A stretch of DNA of 12,498 nt, taken from an uncultured Rhizobiaceae group bacterium (lineage in GTDB: Bacteria; Pseudomonadota; Alphaproteobacteria; Rhizobiales; Rhizobiaceae). The first letter of the stretch is position 1; every line of letters starts with the position of its first letter. Below the pieces are notes generated by a model. That model was given only the letters and a program-made list of their open reading frames with translations, was not told where the DNA came from and made no database searches. Below are positions 6,997 to 12,498 of the stretch, in pieces. A program made the translations under genes and the position numbers. The DNA lies in the NCBI GenBank assembly GCA_937923355.1, contig CALAIO010000296.1:1-12498 (forward strand), given 5' to 3'.

Positions 6997-8325
6997 CTAC
7001 ACCTCGCTTATTTGTTTTAACTCGGAGCGAACTTCGCGCCCTGCCCTGATTTTCATTGAAACAGCGCCAGTTTCCAAGTCCTTCCGCTCAATGATGTGAG
7101 CGTTTTCATATACCCACGGCAAACGACCCAGTTGATCCACAGGCAACACGATGTCGATAACGCTGTCACTATCTGCAATAATGTCTTCTACTTTTTCCAG
7201 AAGCTTGTCTGTTCCAAATCCTGTTGCCGCTGACACAAGAATTTGTTGTGGTGCGTCAGACTTTATATCCTGCATGGTTTGCAGCGCTTCTGGTTCTAGC
7301 AAATCAACCTTGTTCCAGACTTCAATAACTTTCTTGCGCCCGTCTTCTTCCACCCCCAATTGTGAGAGTACAGAATAAACATCATTTGATTGCGCTTCGG
7401 TATCTTCATGCGCGATGTCTCTGACATGCAGAATAAGTTCTGCTTCGATTACTTCTTCCAGTGTCGCTCTAAACGCTGCTACCAAATGCGTAGGAAGGTT
7501 TGATACGAACCCCACGGTATCTGATAAAATTACACGCGTTCCTTGTGGCAAGTTTAACTGGCGTAAAGTTGGATCAAGCGTTGCAAAGAGCAAATCTTTT
7601 GCCATCACATCAGAACCGGTTAGCAAATTAAACAAGGTGGATTTACCAGCATTGGTATATCCGACCAGTGCAACAACAGGGTGTGGAACTTTTTTGCGCT
7701 TAGAACGGTGCAGGTCTCGTGTCTTTTTTACTTTCTCAAGATCGCGCTCAAGTTTATTGATACGTTCCTGAATAAGGCGTCTGTCTGCTTCAATTTGTGT
7801 CTCACCTGGACCACCTACAAAGCCCAAAGCACCACGCTGCCTTTCCAGGTGTGTCCATGCACGAACCAACCTACCTTTTTGGTAATTCAAATGAGCAAGT
7901 TCAACTTGCAACGTACCCTCTTTAGTTTGAGCACGTTCGCCAAAAATCTCCAAAATCAAACCTGTACGATCGAGAACCTTCACGTTCCATTCTTTTTCCA
8001 GGTTTTGTTGTTGTTTGGGAGAGATTGCGTGATCGATGATTGCAAGACCAATTTCGGAGCTTTTTATAATCCCGGTAATCTCATCAACCTTACCACTGCC
8101 AAAGAGTGTTGCAGGCTTGATTGTTCTGATTGGAATAACACCTGCATCCACAACATCCAGTGAAATTGCACGCGCAAGGCTAACGGCTTCTTCCAACCGC
8201 GCCTCGCGAGAACGCACCTGTTCTCCATGAAACTCCGGCACAAGAACAATCGCCCGCTCAGGTTTTTGATCCTCTTCTGCGGTCCATTGAAATTTTTCTG
8301 ATTTTCCGTGCTCGGAATCGCTCAA
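6997..8325 (-). CDS. hflX: Ribosome-associated GTPase HflX
   Basis: A 442-residue TRAFAC GTPase. HflX binds the 50S subunit and splits stalled or hibernating 70S ribosomes, notably under heat stress in E. coli. The HflX N-terminal domain (about 24-200) includes GERAQTKEGTLQVELA (129-144) and GGPGETQIEADRR (171-183), followed by a charged linker helix. The G domain shows G1 GYTNAGKST (222-230), G3 DTVGF (269-273), G4 NKVD (338-341) and G5 SAA (365-367). The start is TTG at 8325: an in-frame TAA at 8329-8331 forbids any earlier start, there is no ATG in the first 350 codons, and AAGG (8335-8338) stands nine bases upstream. It follows hfq after 31 bases, the classical hfq-hflX pairing, and is followed by the NMO-like gene. 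Confidence 0.96.
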   Translation of the reverse strand: MSDSEHGKSEKFQWTAEEDQKPERAIVLVPEFHGEQVRSREARLEEAVSLARAISLDVVDAGVIPIRTIKPATLFGSGKVDEITGIIKSSEIGLAIIDHAISPKQQQNLEKEWNVKVLDRTGLILEIFGERAQTKEGTLQVELAHLNYQKGRLVRAWTHLERQRGALGFVGGPGETQIEADRRLIQERINKLERDLEKVKKTRDLHRSKRKKVPHPVVALVGYTNAGKSTLFNLLTGSDVMAKDLLFATLDPTLRQLNLPQGTRVILSDTVGFVSNLPTHLVAAFRATLEEVIEAELILHVRDIAHEDTEAQSNDVYSVLSQLGVEEDGRKKVIEVWNKVDLLEPEALQTMQDIKSDAPQQILVSAATGFGTDKLLEKVEDIIADSDSVIDIVLPVDQLGRLPWVYENAHIIERKDLETGAVSMKIRAGREVRSELKQISEV

Positions 8326-8356
8326 GCTTTAATGCCTTACGCTGGAAGGATAATGA

Positions 8357-8608
8357 TTACTCTTCATCATCGCTTTCGTCAGATTTATCACCCATTAATA
8401 CGGGTGCTCCTGGCATAATAGTTGAAATTGCGTGTTTGTACACAAGCTGTGCAATGCCATCGCGTTTCAGCAAGACACAAAAATTGTCAAACCAACTCAC
8501 AACGCCGTTTAATTTAACGCCATTTACCAGAAATATAGTGAGTGGAATTTTTTGCTTGCGAACATCATTTAAAAACGCATCTTGCAAATTTTGATGTTTT
8601 TCCGCCAT
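8357..8608 (-). CDS. hfq: RNA chaperone Hfq
   Basis: An 83-residue Sm-like protein that forms a ring hexamer and pairs small RNAs with target mRNAs. NLQDAFLN (residues 7-14) holds the proximal-face Gln and Asp. The rim helix carries RKQK (17-20) where E. coli has RRER. Sm1 follows with VNGVKLNG (28-35) and [10 protein letters not shown] (40-49), then the Sm2 signature VYKHAIST (56-63). The tail is short and strongly acidic ([11 protein letters not shown], 73-83), resembling the acidic tip that in E. coli competes with RNA for the rim. The ATG at 8608 has AGAGA at 8616-8620 about seven bases upstream. The gene has its own promoter candidate in the 171-base gap after trkH and probably starts an hfq-hflX-NMO-GNAT transcript. 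Its leader suggests autoregulation (see the separate entry). Confidence 0.98.
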   Translation of the reverse strand: MAEKHQNLQDAFLNDVRKQKIPLTIFLVNGVKLNGVVSWFDNFCVLLKRDGIAQLVYKHAISTIMPGAPVLMGDKSDESDDEE

Positions 8609-8617
8609 TTTGAATTC

Positions 8618-8635
8618 TCTTTTCTTATTTTTATT
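8618..8635 (-). promoter_or_regulatory. (ARN)6 tract over the hfq ribosome-binding site
   Basis: Read on the minus strand, this stretch is AAT AAA AAT AAG AAA AGA, six uninterrupted A-R-N triplets. The last one overlaps the AGAGA ribosome-binding site. The distal face of Hfq is known to bind A-R-N repeats, one triplet per subunit, and hfq of E. coli represses its own translation. Six triplets match one full hexamer. Binding here would block ribosome access. The sequence is seen; the regulatory role is inferred. Confidence 0.55.
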
Positions 8636-8636
8636 G

Positions 8637-8652
8637 TAGGTCGCAAAACCTA
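8637..8652 (-). promoter_or_regulatory. Small hairpin in the hfq leader
   Basis: TAGGT (8637-8641) and ACCTA (8648-8652) form a five-base-pair stem with a six-base loop in the hfq leader RNA, directly upstream of the A-rich tract. It is weak alone but would present the adjacent A-R-N tract as single-stranded RNA. No T run follows, so it is not a terminator. Confidence 0.35.
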
Positions 8653-8698
8653 TGATAGAATTTTGAAGCTTTAGGCGAATTTATTCCCCGTACTCCCC

Positions 8699-8719
8699 AC
8701 ACTTAAAACTATAAAGTGT
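8699..8719. repeat. Inverted repeat around the hfq -10 box
   Basis: ACACTT (8699-8704) and AAGTGT (8714-8719) form a perfect six-base inverted repeat with a nine-base spacer that contains the -10 box. In addition, TACTCC occurs as a direct repeat at 8691-8696 and 8719-8724, flanking this element. It could be an operator; no known binding site was recognised. Confidence 0.4.
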
Positions 8720-8737
8720 ACTCCAGATGTTTTTCAA
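8708..8737 (-). promoter_or_regulatory. hfq: Promoter candidate for hfq
   Basis: On the minus strand the -35 box TTGAAA (8732-8737) and the -10 box TATAGT (8708-8713) are separated by 18 bases. Each box matches the sigma-70 consensus in five of six positions. Transcription would begin near 8701 and give a leader of about 90 bases before the hfq ATG. This is the best promoter seen in the window, and it lies in its longest gene-free gap (8609-8779). Two inverted repeats overlap it. Confidence 0.55.
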
Positions 8738-8749
8738 GCAAAACTTGAA
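8733..8749. repeat. Inverted repeat on the hfq -35 box
   Basis: TTCAAG (8733-8738) and CTTGAA (8744-8749) form a perfect six-base inverted repeat with a five-base spacer. The left arm shares five bases with the -35 box. On the minus strand the hairpin is followed by A residues rather than T, so it is unlikely to be a terminator for trkH and more likely an operator or chance. Confidence 0.4.
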
Positions 8750-8779
8750 GATAATCTATTAAAAACTACTAAACTGGCA

Positions 8780-10249
8780 TTATCGCCCACCTCGAAGAAG
8801 CACTGTTAAACTGGCAATCACCGCAATGACTTCCAAACGGCCTAGTAACATTACAACTGTAATAATGATCTTCTGTGACATAAGCATGTCAGCATAACTT
8901 GGCCAAACTGCGTTCGTGCCGGTACTCCATTCTGGTGCGTATAATGGCCCAGCATTGGTAATAGCGGCTATAACAGCGGTAAAACTTGCATGAAAATTCA
9001 AACCACTTAATGAAAGTGCAAAAGAAGCTATAGCGACTGTTACAATGAGAATTGCAAACAAGCTCCAGATTGCCTTCATAAATTCAACGTTAAGTTTGGT
9101 GCTGCCAAACAAACTTGGCTTTGAAGCGTGTGGATAGATTAATCTGTTCAACTCATACTGAGCCAATGAATACATGCCGCCAATTCTGAAGAACTTTATG
9201 CCTCCAGAAGTTGAATAGCACCCTCCTCCGATAAAAATCACGATTAGAACAAGCGTAGGCGGCAACAATGATAAAGCGCCTGGTCTTGATTGCAGGCCTG
9301 AGGTGCTGACAATTGAAGCTGAATTAAATATGCCTTCTGACATTGCGGTAACATCTGGCAGATTACTAGCAGAGCCTGCAGCTGCAGAAAGTGTATAAGC
9401 TATATAAATCGATAGCCCAAGCCAGGCTGCCAGAACAAAATAACTTTCACGATGTGCCTTTAATTCTTCCAATTGCAGTTTGTAGATATATTGATGCCAA
9501 AAAACGCTTGTTGCACCAATCATAAAGAAAATTGCCATGATAATCATGCCAGCATTGCCAAGCGTTAAATCAACACTCTCAATTGCTGGGGTAAGGCCGC
9601 CAGTCGACAGAGCCGTGAAGCTGAAAATCATCGCTTCAAAGGGGCTTACGTTGGCTAAAACCAGCAGAATAAAACATATTAAAGTCAAGAAAAGGTAGAC
9701 ACGGAAAATGCTAGCGCAAAAACTCACTAGTCTTGCATGTGATGCTACAATTGAAGCAGCTACACTTGCGGTTGCGACTTGTGGAAGCCCCCCTATTTCC
9801 CAAGGTGCCAAGACGAGTATCAGCGTGATTAGAGTTGCCAATCCGCCAAACCACTGAAATTGTGCTAGCAAGAATATAATTGAATTTGGTACTGTTTCCA
9901 GATTTGGAAACACAACTGATCCTGAAGTCGTAAAACTGGACATAGCCTGAAACAGGGCATCCATGTATGAGATGTTCGCCATGTCAGAAATCGGTATTGC
10001 TGAAATGATCGGAAATGCAATCCAGCTAAAGACAGCGAGCAATATTGCCGTATTTCTTCTGATGCCTTGCAGGCGACCCATAACAGCTAGAAAGGTTGCT
10101 ATACATAAAAAACCCGCAAAGCCACTGTAGAGCAAAATGCGGTATCCCAAGTCTGTTTCTTGTGCGCTAAAAGCAATCAACGCTGGCAAAATCATTGAAG
10201 CTGCCAGAATTGCCCCGAGTGCAGAAAAGTAATAGACGAAGGCGATCAT
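8780..10249 (-). CDS. trkH: Potassium uptake channel subunit TrkH
   Basis: A 489-residue integral membrane protein of the Trk/Ktr/HKT superfamily, forming the K+ pore in the inner membrane. The four pore-loop repeats each keep the filter glycine: TTSG (107-110), STGG (215-218), STSG (315-318) and TNAG (431-434). The stretch GGGCYSTSGGIKFFRIG (341-357) is the broken helix with the intramembrane loop and basic residues that control gating in TrkH. Long hydrophobic segments run throughout, as expected. Length matches TrkH (about 480). The ATG at 10249 shares one base with the trkA stop (TGATG), and no separate ribosome-binding site is evident, so synthesis is probably coupled to that of its gating partner. 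Whether it moves K+ with Na+ or H+ cannot be read from the sequence. Confidence 0.95.
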   Translation of the reverse strand: MIAFVYYFSALGAILAASMILPALIAFSAQETDLGYRILLYSGFAGFLCIATFLAVMGRLQGIRRNTAILLAVFSWIAFPIISAIPISDMANISYMDALFQAMSSFTTSGSVVFPNLETVPNSIIFLLAQFQWFGGLATLITLILVLAPWEIGGLPQVATASVAASIVASHARLVSFCASIFRVYLFLTLICFILLVLANVSPFEAMIFSFTALSTGGLTPAIESVDLTLGNAGMIIMAIFFMIGATSVFWHQYIYKLQLEELKAHRESYFVLAAWLGLSIYIAYTLSAAAGSASNLPDVTAMSEGIFNSASIVSTSGLQSRPGALSLLPPTLVLIVIFIGGGCYSTSGGIKFFRIGGMYSLAQYELNRLIYPHASKPSLFGSTKLNVEFMKAIWSLFAILIVTVAIASFALSLSGLNFHASFTAVIAAITNAGPLYAPEWSTGTNAVWPSYADMLMSQKIIITVVMLLGRLEVIAVIASLTVLLRGGR

Positions 10250-11625
10250 CAGAGAAAATCTGCGCTTACCCGGAACATTTGCTCAACATCATGCACATGT
10301 TCGCTTAAGGCTAGAATGACGACACGGTCATTGGGGCGAATAATGCTGTCGCCCGTTGGTCGTTCCAGTTTTCCATCATGGTATATCATGCCAATACGAA
10401 TACCTGCTGGAAGTTCCAACTCACGCAATGGTTTACCCACCAATGGTGATGCTTCAAGCGCTTCTGCCTCAACAATCTCTGCTGCACCATTTTCTACAGA
10501 ATAAACACCGCGTATGCGGCCGCGTCTTACGTATTGCAGCACCCTGGAAATTGTAACGCTTCTTGGGTTGATATAATCATCTATGCCCAGGCTTCTTGTG
10601 AAGTCGTGGTAACCAACATTGTTCAGCAAAGCCAAATTGGATTTACAGCCTACTTTCTTGGCCAAAACACTGGACAGAATATTAACCTGATCATTGTTTG
10701 TAATTGCGACCATTAAGTCGGCGTTTTCAGCACCGGCTTCCTGTAGAACGCCCTCATCAAGTGCATTACCGTGCAGAACGACAGTGCGGTTTAATTGATC
10801 TGCCAGCTTTTCAGCAGCACTGCGTGAACTTTCTATTATTTTCACGCGCGCGCTTGGAAGGCGTTCTTCAATACGCCGTGCAAGATAAACACCAATATTA
10901 CCACCACCTGCAATCACAATGCGGCTTGCTTCGGGTTGTTCTTTCCCAAAGATGGAAATAGTTCTTCTTATTTGCGTTCTGTCCGCAATGACATAAGCAA
11001 TGTCACCTGTCAGAATTTGGTCCGAAGAACGTGGCGTAATCATTTTGCCTTGGCGTGAAATACCTGCAACAACCGCGTTCAAATCCGGAAATAATTCGCT
11101 TAACTGCGATAATGGTGTGTCAACTAGGGGGCAGTTTTCATCACACTCAATCGCGACCATTGCGACAGTTTCTTCATTAAACAAAACAACATCACGCGCA
11201 CCTGGTAGAGCTATCCGTCTAAGGATAACATCCCCTACTTCAATCTCAGGTGAAATAATCACATCAATCGGCATATGATCGCGTGTGAAAAGGTTTGAAT
11301 ATTGGCCCTGTCTGTAATTCTGCGATCTGATACGAGCGATCTTGGTGGGCACATTAAAGAGAGAATGCGCTACCTGACAGGCTACCATGTTAACTTCGTC
11401 ATATAGAGTAACTGCAATAATCATATCGGCTGTATCAGCGCCAGCACGCGCCAAAACATCAGGGTGCGAACCATGACCAACATAGCCGCGAACATCCAGT
11501 CGATCCTGAATGTTTTGAACAAGTTCAGCAGAATTATCGATAACGGTTACATCATTGTCTTCGGCCGAAAGACGTTCAGCGATGCCGTATCCAACCTGGC
11601 CTGCGCCACAAATCAGAATTCTCAT
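10249..11625 (-). CDS. trkA: Trk potassium system peripheral subunit TrkA
   Basis: A 458-residue cytosolic RCK protein that gates TrkH in response to bound nucleotide. It has the duplicated layout: first Rossmann domain with GAGQVG (residues 7-12) and an acid at the end of strand 2 (VTVID, Asp30); first TrkA_C region about 130-225; second Rossmann domain with AGGGNIG (239-245) and KIIES (Glu265); second TrkA_C about 375-458. Both glycine motifs are intact, so both halves should bind nucleotide. GGGGA at 11633-11637 stands seven bases before the ATG at 11625. It lies 36 bases after ntrX and overlaps trkH by one base. The ntrX-trkA link is, as I recall, common in alphaproteobacteria, so the Trk genes probably share the ntr transcript. 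Confidence 0.96.
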   Translation of the reverse strand: MRILICGAGQVGYGIAERLSAEDNDVTVIDNSAELVQNIQDRLDVRGYVGHGSHPDVLARAGADTADMIIAVTLYDEVNMVACQVAHSLFNVPTKIARIRSQNYRQGQYSNLFTRDHMPIDVIISPEIEVGDVILRRIALPGARDVVLFNEETVAMVAIECDENCPLVDTPLSQLSELFPDLNAVVAGISRQGKMITPRSSDQILTGDIAYVIADRTQIRRTISIFGKEQPEASRIVIAGGGNIGVYLARRIEERLPSARVKIIESSRSAAEKLADQLNRTVVLHGNALDEGVLQEAGAENADLMVAITNNDQVNILSSVLAKKVGCKSNLALLNNVGYHDFTRSLGIDDYINPRSVTISRVLQYVRRGRIRGVYSVENGAAEIVEAEALEASPLVGKPLRELELPAGIRIGMIYHDGKLERPTGDSIIRPNDRVVILALSEHVHDVEQMFRVSADFL

Positions 11626-11661
11626 TGTATTATCCCCGATTGTCCCACAACATTTGCCGCC

Positions 11662-12498
11662 TTAACTCGCACTTTCTTCTACTGGTTTTTTCTCAGTCAA
11701 ACCAAGAGATTTCAGTTTTCTGTGCAATGCTGATCTTTCCATACCAACGAATTCGGCTGTACGCGAGATATTTCCGCTAAATCTTCCAACTTGTGCTGCC
11801 AGATAATCACGCTCAAAGGCTTCTCTTGCCTCTTTTAATGGCAAGGACATAAGGTGCTCACCATCAGCACCACCTGTATTTGGCAACATTTCACCAATTT
11901 CTTTTGGCAACATCTCAGCTGTAATAACCGTTCCTTCTTCCACACGTGACAGGATCATTAAACGTTCGATATTATTACGCAACTGCCTAATGTTTCCCGG
12001 CCAATCATGCGCTTGCAACACAACCATGGCATCATCGCCAATACGGCAATTGCTGATACCTGATTGGCGTGTAATCTGGCTCATAAAAGCTGAAACAAGT
12101 TCAGGCACATCTTCGCGGCGTTGTGACAGAGGCGGTACATGAACAGGTACAACAGCAAGACGGTGAAATAAGTCTTCGCGGAAGTTGCCTATTTTAATCA
12201 GATTTTCCAAATCTTGCGCAGTAGAAGAAAGAACACGAACATCAACTTTAACCTTGGTGTTGCCTCCTACTCGCGTAAATTGTTGTTCAACCAAAACGCG
12301 CAGTATTTTGCTCTGTGTATCAAGTGGCATATCCGCTATTTCATCGATATAAAGCGTACCACCATGCGCTTCTTCCAAGGCGCCTACCTTGCGTCCGTCT
12401 TCACCATTGGCTTCCGTACCAAAGAGTTCAATTTCCATTTTTTCTGCAGTAATTGTTGCTGCATTCAACAACACAAATGGTCCATTGTTTCGAAGTGA
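11662..12498 (-). CDS. ntrX: Response regulator NtrX, 5' end cut by window edge
   Basis: The visible 278 residues are the C-terminal part of an NtrC-type regulator; the receiver domain and Walker A lie beyond the right edge. The fragment starts with SLRNNGPFVLLNAATIT and ELFGTEANGEDGR, typical of NtrX. Walker B is GGTLYIDEIADMP with its Asp codon at 12343-12345. FREDLFHRLAVVPVHVPPL and HDWPGNIRQLRNNIERL are the following AAA+ parts (arginine finger and sensor II regions). A Fis-type helix-turn-helix ends the protein (GNISRTAEFVGMERSALHRKL). The GAFTGA loop, which contacts sigma-54 and should come soon after ELFG, is absent. It may therefore act on sigma-70 promoters rather than as a classical enhancer-binding protein. 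NtrX pairs with the sensor kinase NtrY, expected just outside the window, in nitrogen and redox control. trkA follows after 36 bases. Confidence 0.93.
   Translation of the reverse strand, partial: SLRNNGPFVLLNAATITAEKMEIELFGTEANGEDGRKVGALEEAHGGTLYIDEIADMPLDTQSKILRVLVEQQFTRVGGNTKVKVDVRVLSSTAQDLENLIKIGNFREDLFHRLAVVPVHVPPLSQRREDVPELVSAFMSQITRQSGISNCRIGDDAMVVLQAHDWPGNIRQLRNNIERLMILSRVEEGTVITAEMLPKEIGEMLPNTGGADGEHLMSLPLKEAREAFERDYLAAQVGRFSGNISRTAEFVGMERSALHRKLKSLGLTEKKPVEESAS

Noticed and set aside
7681..8163. 160-residue open frame on the plus strand inside hflX, with a 118-residue one just before it
   Set aside because: Both are antisense to a complete, well-conserved HflX and show no recognisable domain or ribosome-binding site. 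They are shadows of the coding strand.
8733..8749. Hairpin after trkH as an intrinsic terminator
   Set aside because: On the minus strand the stem is followed by A residues, not a T run. It is kept only as a possible operator.
1..12498. A novel defence, mobile or biosynthetic system
   Set aside because: All genes fall into known housekeeping or common accessory families. No repeats of CRISPR type, integrase, transposase, toxin-antitoxin pair or attachment site was seen. MazG here is the two-domain housekeeping form, not a defence-associated toxin partner.

Overview
The window is an ordinary core-genome stretch from an alphaproteobacterium. The best guess is Hyphomicrobiales/Rhizobiales or a close relative with a fairly AT-rich genome. 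The evidence is the gene chain ntrX-trkA-trkH-hfq-hflX on the minus strand, an Hfq with the alphaproteobacterial look (RKQK rim, acidic end), and a metG-tatD-MBL hydrolase run. I saw no rRNA, tRNA, CRISPR array, insertion sequence or phage gene. Coding density is very high: the longest gene-free stretch is 171 bases.

Left block, plus strand (1-3337): the 3' part of metG (methionyl-tRNA synthetase, cut by the left edge), then tatD, a PhnP-like metallo-beta-lactamase-fold hydrolase, and a small DUF2798-type membrane protein. Junctions are a 3-base gap, a 1-base overlap and a 4-base overlap, so this looks like one translationally coupled operon. After a short AT-rich gap comes a single ACT-domain protein (3429-3830).

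Middle block (3849-5911): a secreted DUF922-type putative zinc protease on the minus strand is transcribed divergently from mazG on the plus strand. mazG in turn meets a GNAT acetyltransferase tail to tail with no base between the two stop codons.

Right block, minus strand (12498 down to 5426): ntrX (cut by the right edge), trkA, trkH, then a 171-base gap with a good promoter candidate, then hfq, hflX, a nitronate monooxygenase-like flavoprotein and the GNAT gene. Within this run are a nitrogen/redox response regulator, a potassium uptake pair (TrkA gating subunit plus TrkH channel), the RNA chaperone Hfq and the ribosome-associated GTPase HflX. The last two genes (NMO-like and GNAT) sit between hflX and a mazG that faces the other way.

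No clearly new multi-gene system is visible. The points most worth a second look are: (1) an uninterrupted run of six A-R-N triplets over the hfq ribosome-binding site, suggesting autoregulation by Hfq; (2) inverted repeats lying exactly on the hfq promoter candidate; (3) an NtrX without the GAFTGA loop; (4) a forced TTG start for hflX; (5) the abutting convergent stops of mazG and the GNAT gene; (6) a lone secreted HEKEH protease-like protein with a very basic tail.
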